DNA of 58,298 nucleotides. It comes from Bacteroidales bacterium. GTDB lineage: Bacteria > Bacteroidota > Bacteroidia > Bacteroidales > UBA932. The DNA is taken from the NCBI GenBank assembly GCA_016291185.1, contig JAEFAI010000016.1, positions 1 through 58,298 on the forward strand, given 5' to 3'. Below the pieces are notes generated by a model. The model was not told where the DNA came from. It did no database searches and saw only the letters and a list, made by a program, of their open reading frames with translations. Made by a program: the position numbers and the translations under genes. This document shows positions 51,567 to 58,298 of this stretch, piece after piece; the stretch's first letter is position 1; the number at the start of each line of letters is the position of its first letter.

Positions 51567-54005
51567 CTAAAGAAGGGCCTTCCAGGCCTCGGGCTCGCGG
51601 AAACCCTTGAGGAACTCCGCGACAGCCATTTTTTTCTTGCCGGCGAGCTGAATCTCGGTGAGGGACAGGGCGCCGTCGGCGGTGGCGATGGCGAGCCAGG
51701 TTTTGCCGTCGGAGAGGACGGTGCCCGGCGCGGCATGGAGGTCCGGGCGAGGCTCGGCGCGGTAGATTTTCAGGGACTGGGATTCGCCGGTCGGGGCCGG
51801 CGAATGACGATCAGCAAGCTCGGAATCCCGGACCAGTTCGGTAAAGGCGGCGGGGTACGGGGAAAGGCCGCGGACGAGGTTGTAGATCTCCTCGGTGGAG
51901 CGGTTCCAGTCAATGCGGCAGAGCTCCTTGGTAAGCTTCGGCGCGGGCCGGAGCTCCTCCGAGCCCTGGATAAAGGAGCGCTGGACACGCAGCTCCACGT
52001 TGTGCTGGATCAGTGCTTCAACGGTCTGCAGGACCAGGTCGGCGCCAATCTCCATCAGCTCATCGTGCAGCTCACCGGCCGTCTCGTCCGGCCGGATGCG
52101 GCACTCCTGGCGGAAGATAATGCCGCCGGTGTCGATGTCCTTGTCGATCATGAAGGTGGTCACGCCCGACATCTTCTCGCCGTTGATGACGGCCCAGTTG
52201 ATCGGAGCGGCACCGCGGTACTGCGGCAGCAGGGCAGCGTGGAGGTTGAAGGTGCCGAGCCGGGGCATCGACCAGACCTCCTCCGGAAGCATGCGGAAGG
52301 CCACGACGACGAACAGGTCGGCCTTCCAGGCGCGCAGCGCTTCGAGGAATTCCGGATCCTTGAGTTTGACCGGCTGCAGGACCGGGATGCCGTGCGCGAC
52401 AGCATATTGCTTCACGGCGCTCTCGTTCACCTTGAGGCCGCGCCCGGCGGGCTTGTCGGCCACGGTGACCACGCCCACGACCTTGTAGCCGGCCTGCACG
52501 ATGGTGTCGAGCGGCTTGACGGCAAATTCGGGCGTACCCATGTAAACGATGCGGACAGGACGGAAGATGCGCGCGACCTTGCTCTTGAGCCGGCGCCACC
52601 AGGTAGTGAATTGATCCATATTGAAAAGTTCGGCGTCCCGCATCGCCTTCCAGGTAAAGAAGACGCCGATGGGCGCAATAACGGCAGCTGAGATGAAGAC
52701 GCCGATGGGCGTCTCGACGGCGCCGTCGCGCGCCAGCTTGCTGCCGGAAATGTTAACGACGTAGTACAGAACAAAGAAGAGCACGGAGATGATGAGGCTC
52801 ACCCCGAGTCCGCCGCGTTTGCTCTTCACGAGCGCGCCCAGCGGGGCACCGATGAAGAAGAGCAGGAAGCAGGCCAGCGCCTGCCCGTATTTCTCGAGGA
52901 AGGACAGATCGGCCTGGCGAAGATTGTAGCTCTTGTCGAAAGTGGTAAAACGGTAACCATTAATGTCGCTGCTGAAGCGCTGCGCGTTGTCGGCTGCCCG
53001 GATGCGGGCCTGCGCGGCGGCATCAGGACCGTCCCAGCGAAGGTATTCCGGATCCGAGAAGGGGCTCCGCTCCGGATTGCGGAAGGCCGTGTCCAGCTGG
53101 CGCACCTGCTGCAGGGCGCTGTTGTAGCGGACCATCCGGTAGCTCACATCGTGCAGCGAATCCAACTCCTGCCGCAGCGAGTCGCTCAGGTGCCGCAGCT
53201 CAGCCATCTGCTTGGACTTGATGGCATCGTCGAAACGGGCGGAATCCGATTTCTCGAAAGAGTAGTTCTTCAGCGGAATCAGCAGCTCCTGCCGCGCGAA
53301 GTCGATGTGCTGCAGCACCAGGCTCGTGTCGTTGTAGCGCATCGTGTTGTCCTCGCGGTAAGTGGAACCGTGGAAGAGGGTGAAGGTCAGGTATTCCTTG
53401 CTCTTGGCCAACTTCAGCATGGCGGAGTCCGCCATCGTCACGGAGATGTTGCCCTTGTGGGCCGTGTGGTCATAGACCTGCACATCGTAGAGCATCCGGG
53501 TCCGTTTGTCCTGGTCGCCCACCCGGAGGATGTAGCCGTCGATGCCGTCGTAGAACGTTCCCGGCGGGATCTTGATCTCGTCCTTGGTGCGGGCGATGTC
53601 GTCGCGCAGGGTATAGATCTCGTTGAAGGCGTGCGGAACCAGCTTCGAGCAGACCAGGTAGGTGCCGCCGGCGATGAGGGCCGCTGCAACCGCGATCGGC
53701 GCCATGACGCGCCCCACGGACACACCGGAGGCGCGGATGGCCATCAACTCGCTGCGCTCGCCGAGCTGGCCGACCGTCATGGTGGCGGCCAGCAGCGTGG
53801 CGAGCGGCAGGGCAAGCGGCAGGGCGAGGCTGCACACGCCCCAGAAAAGGAATTCCAGGATGGTGCGGATGCCCAGGCCCTTGCCCACGAGCTCGTCGAT
53901 ATAGAGCCAGAGCGTCTGCATGGCGAGGATGAAGACTACGACAAAGAGGATCGCGACGAACGGTCCGATGAACGACTTCAATATGAAGCGGTCGAGCTTC
54001 TTCAT
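51567..54005 (-). CDS. Fusion of LptF/LptG-family permease and methionyl-tRNA formyltransferase
   Basis: One uninterrupted reading frame of 812 codons. Residues 1-about 480 are a YjgP/YjgQ (LptF/LptG) permease: six membrane helices around a beta-rich periplasmic domain, the inner-membrane part of the LPS transporter. Residues about 484-812 are a complete methionyl-tRNA formyltransferase: RIVYMGTPEFAV (485-496), FNLHAALLPQYRGAAP with the catalytic Asn/His, DKDIDTGG with the Asp, then the C-terminal OB-like domain. The Met normally starting Fmt is a Val codon (GTC) here, and no RBS-like start is obvious, so Fmt would be tethered to the membrane unless an internal ATG (such as M489, inside the fold, or the linker MDQFTTWW) is used. 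Residues about 733-743 are coded by an in-frame palindromic repeat. A sequencing or assembly artefact should be excluded. Confidence 0.85.
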   Translation of the reverse strand: MKKLDRFILKSFIGPFVAILFVVVFILAMQTLWLYIDELVGKGLGIRTILEFLFWGVCSLALPLALPLATLLAATMTVGQLGERSELMAIRASGVSVGRVMAPIAVAAALIAGGTYLVCSKLVPHAFNEIYTLRDDIARTKDEIKIPPGTFYDGIDGYILRVGDQDKRTRMLYDVQVYDHTAHKGNISVTMADSAMLKLAKSKEYLTFTLFHGSTYREDNTMRYNDTSLVLQHIDFARQELLIPLKNYSFEKSDSARFDDAIKSKQMAELRHLSDSLRQELDSLHDVSYRMVRYNSALQQVRQLDTAFRNPERSPFSDPEYLRWDGPDAAAQARIRAADNAQRFSSDINGYRFTTFDKSYNLRQADLSFLEKYGQALACFLLFFIGAPLGALVKSKRGGLGVSLIISVLFFVLYYVVNISGSKLARDGAVETPIGVFISAAVIAPIGVFFTWKAMRDAELFNMDQFTTWWRRLKSKVARIFRPVRIVYMGTPEFAVKPLDTIVQAGYKVVGVVTVADKPAGRGLKVNESAVKQYAVAHGIPVLQPVKLKDPEFLEALRAWKADLFVVVAFRMLPEEVWSMPRLGTFNLHAALLPQYRGAAPINWAVINGEKMSGVTTFMIDKDIDTGGIIFRQECRIRPDETAGELHDELMEIGADLVLQTVEALIQHNVELRVQRSFIQGSEELRPAPKLTKELCRIDWNRSTEEIYNLVRGLSPYPAAFTELVRDSELADRHSPAPTGESQSLKIYRAEPRPDLHAAPGTVLSDGKTWLAIATADGALSLTEIQLAGKKKMAVAEFLKGFREPEAWKALL
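51782..51809. repeat. In-frame copy of the CGTCATTCGCCGG palindrome in the Fmt domain
   Basis: ATTCGCCGG-TCGGGG-CCGGCGAAT-GACG, plus strand. It differs at a single loop base from the reverse complements of the intergenic copies at 56927-56954 and 57021-57048. Read on the minus strand it codes RHSPAPTGES in the OB-like C-terminal part of Fmt, a position where length variation is tolerated. It does not shift the frame. Confidence 0.88.
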
Positions 54006-54020
54006 CCTGCCGGAAAATGC

Positions 54021-56654
54021 TTACTTGCGCGTGGCGATCTCACGCAGGGCGCCCAGCGCTTCGCGCAGGCCTTCTGCGTTCTTGCCGCCCGCGGTCGCGA
54101 GACCGGGCTGTCCGCCACCGCCGCCCTGGATGAACTTGGCGGCGTCGCGGATGTCCTTGCCCGCGTTACGGCCGGCGGCGACGAGGTCGTCGGAGTACAC
54201 CAGCACCAGCTGCGGCTTGCCCTCGAAGGCGAAGGCGCCGACAAGCGCGGTATTCTTCAGCTCCTTCTGCAGGGTGAGCGCGGCGTTACGCACCAGGGCG
54301 GGATCGATCTCCTGCCCGGCCTGTCCGGCCACGATGAGCTGGATGCCGTTCACGTCCTCCGCCTGCTGCGAGAGCTGACGGGCGAACTCGGCGGCCTTCT
54401 GCTTGGCGAACTCTTCCGCCTGCTTCTTGAAGGTGGCGTTGTCCTCAATGAGCTTCTGGATGGCGCCGGCGAGATCCGGCACGTTGTTGAAGAAGCCGCG
54501 GGCCGTCTTGAGCAGGCCCTGGATGCCCAGAACCATGTCTTCGGCCTGCTCGCCGGTCACGGCCTCGATGCGGCGGATGCCGGCCGCGATGGCCGACTCG
54601 CCGGTGATCTTGAAGAAGCCGATGTTGCCCGTGGCCGAGGTGTGGCAGCCGCCGCAGAGCTCGACGCTCGGGCCGAAGCGGACCACGCGGACGCGGTCGC
54701 CGTATTTCTCTCCGAAGAGGGCCATGGCGCCCATCTCCTTGGCCTCATCCATCGTGGCGTTGCGATTCTCCTCCAGATGGAAGTTGCAGCGGATCAGCTC
54801 ATTGACGCGCTTCTCCACCTGTGCGAGCTGCTCGTCGGAGAGCTTCTCGAAGTGGGAGAAGTCGAAGCGGAAACCCTGATCGCTCACGAAGGAACCCTTC
54901 TGCTCGACGTGGGTGCCGAGGATCTCGCGCAGGGCGCGGTGCAGCAGGTGCGTGCAACTGTGGTTGTTGGCGATGCGCTGGCGGCGCGCCACATCCACGT
55001 TGAGCAGGAACGCTCCGGTGCAGTCCTTCGGCAGGCGCTCGGCGATATGGATGGTGAGGTTGTTCTCCTTGACGGTATTCAGGATGCGGATCTGCTCGCC
55101 GTCGGCGGCGGTGATGGTTCCCGTGTCGCCGATCTCGCCGCCCATTTCCCCGTAGAACGGGGTGCGGTCGAAGACCAGCTGGAGCATCTCCTTGTTCTTC
55201 TGGACGACGGTGCGCTGCTTGAGGAGCAGGGCGCCGGCCACCTCGGTGGTGTCGTAACCGGCGAACTCGACGTCCTCGCCCTCGTGATAGACGGTCCAGT
55301 CGCCGAAGGTGTTGGCGGTGGCGTTGCGGGCGCGGTCCTTCTGCTGCTGCAGCTCGGCCTGGAAGCCCGGCTGGTCCACCGTGTAGCCGTTCTCGGCGGC
55401 GATCAGCTCCGTCAGGTCGATCGGGAAGCCGTAGGTATCGTAGAGCTTGAAGGCGTCGGCGCCGGCGATGACCTTGCTGTCCTTGCTGCGCTCCATGCAC
55501 TCGTCCATCAGGCGGATGCCGCGGTCGAGCGTGCGCAGGAAGGCCATTTCCTCCTCGCGGATCACGCTCTCGATGAACTTCTGCTGCTTGACGATCTCGG
55601 GATAGGCCTCGCCCATGTCGTCCACGAGCTGCTGCACGAGCTGGCAGAGGAACGGCTCGGACAGGCCGAGGAAGGTGTAGCCGTAGCGGACGGCGCGGCG
55701 CAGGATGCGGCGGATCACGTAGCCGGCCTTGACGTTGGACGGGAGCTGGCCGTCGGCGATGCTGAAGCTGATGGCGCGGATGTGGTCCGCGATCACGCGC
55801 ATCGCCACGTCCGTCTTGTCACTCTCGCCGTACTTGTGGCCGGAGAGCTCTCCGATGCGGGTCAGCATGCCGGTAAAGACGTCGGAATCGTAGTTGCTGT
55901 TCTTGCCCTGCAGCACGGCGCAGAGGCGCTCGAAGCCCATACCCGTGTCGATGTTGCGGGCGGGCAGCGGCTCCAGGTGGCCGTCGGCCATGCGCTGGTA
56001 CTGCATGAACACGAGGTTCCAGATCTCGATCACGTGCGGGTCGGACTGGTTCACCAGGTCGCGGCCGGGGATGCCGGAAGCGGCTTTCTCCTCCGCCGTG
56101 CGGATGTCGATATGAATTTCGGAGCAGGGACCGCAGGGACCGGTCTCGCCCATCTCCCAGAAATTGTCGTGCTTATTGCCCAGCAGGATGTGATCCTCCG
56201 GGAGGTATTTGCGCCAGGCCTGCTGTGCCTCGGTGTCCAGGGCAGTGCCGTCTTCCGCGGCACCCTCGAACACGGTGGCGTAGAGGAGGTTCTTGTCGAT
56301 CTTATAGACTTCGGTCAGCAGTTCCCAGGCCCAGTCGATGGCCTCGGACTTGAAGTAGTCGCCGAAGCTCCAGTTGCCCAGCATTTCGAACATGGTGTGA
56401 TGGTAGGTGTCGTGACCCACCTCTTCCAGGTCGTTGTGCTTGCCGCTCACGCGGAGGCACTTCTGGGAGTCCGCCGCCCGGTTGTAGGGGGCCTTGGCGT
56501 TGCCCAGGAAGATGTCTTTGAACTGATTCATGCCCGCGTTGGTGAACATCAGGGTCGGGTCGTTCTTGACCACCATCGGCGCGGACGGCACGACGGTATG
56601 GCCCTTCGATGCGAAGAAATCGAGGAATTTCTGTCGGATTTCCTTGGAGGTCAT
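54021..56654 (-). CDS. alaS: Alanyl-tRNA synthetase
   Basis: AlaS attaches alanine to tRNA-Ala. From [19 protein letters not shown] the protein is 877 residues, with the class II catalytic domain (motif 1 near [15 protein letters not shown], motif 2 [19 protein letters not shown]), the tRNA-binding domain, the editing domain with zinc ligands in [11 protein letters not shown] and CGGCHT, and the C-terminal C-Ala domain. A longer start at 56678 adds eight A-rich-coded residues; I prefer 56654 because it matches the E. coli N-terminus. It leads the group alaS, LptF/G-Fmt, M23, M23, MerR; the first two genes are 15 bp apart. Confidence 0.96.
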   Translation of the reverse strand: MTSKEIRQKFLDFFASKGHTVVPSAPMVVKNDPTLMFTNAGMNQFKDIFLGNAKAPYNRAADSQKCLRVSGKHNDLEEVGHDTYHHTMFEMLGNWSFGDYFKSEAIDWAWELLTEVYKIDKNLLYATVFEGAAEDGTALDTEAQQAWRKYLPEDHILLGNKHDNFWEMGETGPCGPCSEIHIDIRTAEEKAASGIPGRDLVNQSDPHVIEIWNLVFMQYQRMADGHLEPLPARNIDTGMGFERLCAVLQGKNSNYDSDVFTGMLTRIGELSGHKYGESDKTDVAMRVIADHIRAISFSIADGQLPSNVKAGYVIRRILRRAVRYGYTFLGLSEPFLCQLVQQLVDDMGEAYPEIVKQQKFIESVIREEEMAFLRTLDRGIRLMDECMERSKDSKVIAGADAFKLYDTYGFPIDLTELIAAENGYTVDQPGFQAELQQQKDRARNATANTFGDWTVYHEGEDVEFAGYDTTEVAGALLLKQRTVVQKNKEMLQLVFDRTPFYGEMGGEIGDTGTITAADGEQIRILNTVKENNLTIHIAERLPKDCTGAFLLNVDVARRQRIANNHSCTHLLHRALREILGTHVEQKGSFVSDQGFRFDFSHFEKLSDEQLAQVEKRVNELIRCNFHLEENRNATMDEAKEMGAMALFGEKYGDRVRVVRFGPSVELCGGCHTSATGNIGFFKITGESAIAAGIRRIEAVTGEQAEDMVLGIQGLLKTARGFFNNVPDLAGAIQKLIEDNATFKKQAEEFAKQKAAEFARQLSQQAEDVNGIQLIVAGQAGQEIDPALVRNAALTLQKELKNTALVGAFAFEGKPQLVLVYSDDLVAAGRNAGKDIRDAAKFIQGGGGGQPGLATAGGKNAEGLREALGALREIATRK

Positions 56655-56691
56655 ATTATTTGCTTTTTGTTTATTCATTTCAAATCGAACT

Positions 56692-56700
56692 ACAAAAGTA
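56692..56700 (-). promoter_or_regulatory. -7 box of alaS
   Basis: TACTTTTGT on the minus strand, about 38 nt before ATG 56654 (14 nt before the alternative ATG 56678). Confidence 0.5.
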
Positions 56701-56731
56701 ACTATTTTCTACGAAAATACGAAACCGCCAT

Positions 56732-56905
56732 CCCAGGCTTGCCTTTCCACGCGGGCGGCCCCACAGCACCCGCCCGCCTCTTCGTCCTTCCGGGCTTGCC
56801 CTCCCCACGCGGCGTCGGCAGCTTCGTCCCGTTCGGGCCAACAAAAAGGCCTGCCCGTGACGAACTGCCGTCCGCCTTCCACAACGCCCCCGCACGGCAA
56901 GCCCC
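56732..56905. other. GC-rich block with internal repeats, no recognisable gene
   Basis: Between alaS and the repeats, this block is open in several frames on the minus strand (up to 71 codons) but the translations are low-complexity Arg/Gly/Pro-rich and match no family that I know. GGCTTGCC followed by an (N)CC-CACGCGG-like segment occurs twice in direct orientation (56736-56754 and 56793-56812), and GGCTTGCC again inverted near 56896. It is more likely a dispersed repeat than a gene. Confidence 0.45.
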
Positions 56906-56926
56906 TTAATCTCCGACGTCTCCTTC

Positions 56927-56956
56927 CGTCATTCGCCGGCTCCGACCGGCGAATCT
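56927..56956. repeat. CGTCATTCGCCGG palindrome (intergenic copy 2)
   Basis: The 30-bp sequence, a 9-bp stem ATTCGCCGG/CCGGCGAAT with a 6-nt loop CTCCGA and CGTC in front, is identical to that at 57021-57050. Orientation on the plus strand starts CGTCATT, opposite to the copy in the Fmt domain on the plus strand. Confidence 0.9.
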
Positions 56957-56964
56957 AATAACCG

Positions 56965-57007
56965 GTGGGCTAACCCCCCGGAACCCCCTGCGTCGCAAAA
57001 GCTCCGA
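56965..57007. repeat. GTGGGCTAACCCCCC repeat (copy 2)
   Basis: It begins GTGGGCTAACCCCCCGG and ends TGCGTCGCAAAAGCTCCG. It matches the block at 927-968 in core and tail, with a few substitutions. It lies between the two copies of the CGTCATTCGCCGG palindrome. Confidence 0.7.
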
Positions 57008-57020
57008 CCTTGCTCTTTTT

Positions 57021-57050
57021 CGTCATTCGCCGGCTCCGACCGGCGAATCT
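57021..57050. repeat. CGTCATTCGCCGG palindrome (intergenic copy 3)
   Basis: Identical over 30 bp to 56927-56956, 94 bp apart start to start. Two identical copies this close flanking another repeat suggest duplication within the spacer. Confidence 0.9.
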
Positions 57051-57089
57051 TGTGATCTATAACTAGCTAAGATTCAATTACTAAAACAA

Positions 57090-57120
57090 TTATACTACCC
57101 CGTTTTTGGGGGTAGTATAA
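57090..57120. terminator. Perfect 12-bp hairpin, likely terminator of the aldo/keto reductase gene
   Basis: TTATACTACCCC and GGGGTAGTATAA pair perfectly around the 7-nt loop GTTTTTG. It lies 70 bp past the stop of the minus-strand aldo/keto reductase gene. A/T-rich ends give some U-rich character, so it may terminate that gene. Confidence 0.6.
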
Positions 57121-57189
57121 ATCGGTAATTTATTATCAACCAACAGCTTGCATCTCACAGCCTTATTAAGGAATAATGTAGCGAAATCG

Positions 57190-58298
57190 CTACAGCGTCT
57201 CCTGTTTCAGGCTCTCGATGTAAGCGTCGATGCGGCGGAGCTGCATCGGGATGCGGATGTTCTGCGGACAGAGCGGCGCGCAGTGACCGCAGGTGATGCA
57301 GTGGTCGGCCTGGCGGACCGTCGGGATGGCCTCGTTGTAGGCCAGCAGGTACTTGCGGCGCGCCTTGGCGTAGTCCTTCTGCTCCCGGCTGACCACGTAG
57401 GTGCCGGCGGTGACGTTGTCGTTGTAGAACTTGAAGATGCCCGGGATGTTGATGCCGTACGGGCAGGGCATGCAGTACTGGCAGCCCGTGCAGGGCACCA
57501 GCGGATACTTGACCATCTGGTCGGCGATGCCGATCAGGAACTGCTTGCCCTCGTCGTCGAGGGGCTTGAAGTCCAGGAAGGTCTCCAGGTTGTCCTGCAG
57601 GTGCTCCATGTAGGTCATACCCGACAGGGCGCACATCACGCGAGGGTAACTGCCCACGTAGCGGAAAGCCCAGGAGGCGATGGAGCGCTCCGGCTCGCGC
57701 GCCTTGAGCTGGTCGCTCAGCTGCGCGGGAATCTCCGCCAGGGCGCCGCCGCGCAGCGGCTCCATGATGACGATGGGGATCTCCCGCTTGTCCAGTTCCG
57801 CGTAAAGGTAATCAGCGCGGGTATTGTTGCCGCTGGGGTGCTCCCAGTCCATGTAGTTCATCTGAATCTGCACGAAGTCCCAGTGGTACTTCTCATGCAG
57901 GGACATCATGTAGTCGAAGCCCTCCTGGTGGCCGTGGAAGGAGAAGCCGAAATGGCGGATACGGCCCGCTTCGCGCTCCTTCACGAGGAAGTCCACGATG
58001 CCGCTGTTCTCGAAGCGGCTCTTGAAGTCTTCGCCACTGCTGATGGCGTGCAACAGGTAATAGTCGATGTGGTCGGTCTTGAAGATCTCCAGCGAGCGGT
58101 GATACATCTTCACGCAGTCCTCGAAGGAGGACGGCCCGAACATGGACAACTTGGTGGCCAGGAGCCACTTTTCGCGGGGATAGCGGTTCAGCGCCTCGGC
58201 CGTGGCCCGCTCGCTGTCGCCGCCCAGGTAGACCGGGGAGGTGTCGAAATAGTTGACGCCATGCTCGATGGCGAAGTCCACCAGGCGGTTGACTTCCT
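57190..58298 (-). CDS. Aldo/keto reductase with C-terminal 4Fe-4S clusters (5' end outside the window)
   Basis: The reading frame is open to the window edge, and the visible start EVNRLVDFAIEHGVNYFDTSPVY is internal to the family's first helix, so about 30-40 N-terminal residues are missing. GVNYFDTS holds the conserved AKR Asp, and the catalytic Tyr lies in the same segment; KLSMFGPSS and YYLLHAISS follow. Two ferredoxin-type motifs are near the C-terminus: CTGCQYCMPCPYG and CITCGHCAPLCP. This fusion type is common in anaerobes and is thought to reduce carbonyl substrates with electrons through Fe-S clusters; the substrate is unknown. Confidence 0.93.
   Translation of the reverse strand, partial: EVNRLVDFAIEHGVNYFDTSPVYLGGDSERATAEALNRYPREKWLLATKLSMFGPSSFEDCVKMYHRSLEIFKTDHIDYYLLHAISSGEDFKSRFENSGIVDFLVKEREAGRIRHFGFSFHGHQEGFDYMMSLHEKYHWDFVQIQMNYMDWEHPSGNNTRADYLYAELDKREIPIVIMEPLRGGALAEIPAQLSDQLKAREPERSIASWAFRYVGSYPRVMCALSGMTYMEHLQDNLETFLDFKPLDDEGKQFLIGIADQMVKYPLVPCTGCQYCMPCPYGINIPGIFKFYNDNVTAGTYVVSREQKDYAKARRKYLLAYNEAIPTVRQADHCITCGHCAPLCPQNIRIPMQLRRIDAYIESLKQETL

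Noticed and set aside
53151..56909. 1252-codon open frame on the plus strand across alaS and the fusion gene
   Set aside because: Same cause: it is antisense to two well-supported genes and looks like low-complexity Val/Leu/His/Glu sequence.
56927..57050. Two identical 30-bp repeats as a possible CRISPR array
   Set aside because: Only two copies, each itself a palindrome, 94 bp apart and with another repeat between them; no cas genes; further copies are single and also lie inside a coding gene.

Overview
The window is a gene-dense, GC-rich (roughly 55-65 %) chromosomal segment from an anaerobic member of the Bacteroidales. The evidence is the recurrent TAnnTTTG(C) -7 promoter boxes typical of Bacteroidetes, the serC-serA-DUF1015 cluster with a SerA that has Lys in place of the catalytic His, an rseC-rnfBCDGEA operon beside an nfnA-nfnB pair, an alaS/M23/MerR neighbourhood, and many small proteins found mainly in this phylum. 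The genus cannot be read from the sequence. There is no prophage, CRISPR array, plasmid or transposase gene. About 50 protein genes and one tRNA can be supported.

Layout. 1-8.9 kb: moxR-DUF58 (start of a Bat-type operon running off the left edge), truA, a SPOUT methyltransferase, an MMPL-type transporter, glyA and a secreted nuclease lipoprotein, closed by a strong terminator. 8.9-13.7 kb: serine biosynthesis (serC, serA, DUF1015), a YigZ-like protein and a pRiA4b-ORF3-like protein. 13.7-18.9 kb: FKBP lipoprotein, ROK glucokinase with a sugar MFS permease, two tandem deoxynucleoside kinases and an MBL-fold hydrolase. 18.9-26.3 kb: a divergent alpha-2-macroglobulin lipoprotein / penicillin-binding protein 1C pair and a small DMT protein. 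26.3-37.4 kb: nucleoside kinase, uvrA, EamA-type permease, S41 protease, recO, small membrane proteins, PfkB kinase, flippase-like protein, asnA and tRNA-Arg(UCU). 37.4-46.9 kb: YitT protein, NfnB/NfnA, a small outer-membrane barrel and the complete rnfBCDGEA-rseC operon. 46.9-56.7 kb: dnaB, zinc-ribbon protein, MerR regulator, two M23 peptidases, a single open reading frame that fuses an LptF/LptG permease to methionyl-tRNA formyltransferase, and alaS. 56.7-57.2 kb: a 0.5 kb non-coding stretch packed with repeats. The right edge cuts an aldo/keto reductase with C-terminal 4Fe-4S clusters.

How the genes work together. NfnAB (electron-bifurcating NADH/ferredoxin:NADP oxidoreductase) and Rnf (ferredoxin:NAD oxidoreductase that pumps ions) point to a fermentative anaerobe that balances ferredoxin and pyridine nucleotides and makes an ion gradient. 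The glucose permease and kinase feed glycolysis; SerC/SerA and GlyA take 3-phosphoglycerate to serine and then to glycine and one-carbon units. Cell-envelope functions are prominent: PBP1C with A2M, two M23 peptidases, LptF/G, S41 protease and FKBP.

The most notable observation is a set of short palindromic repeats that occur both between genes and inside conserved protein genes, in frame and without breaking them: in truA, in the PBP1C gene, in nfnB (an exact 120-bp, 40-codon insert) and in the Fmt part of the fusion gene. The Fmt copy differs by one base in 28 from two intergenic copies at 56.9-57.05 kb. This resembles the protein-inserting palindromic elements known in Rickettsia. The LptF/G-Fmt fusion and an eight-cysteine cluster inserted in the DUF1015 protein also deserve checking.
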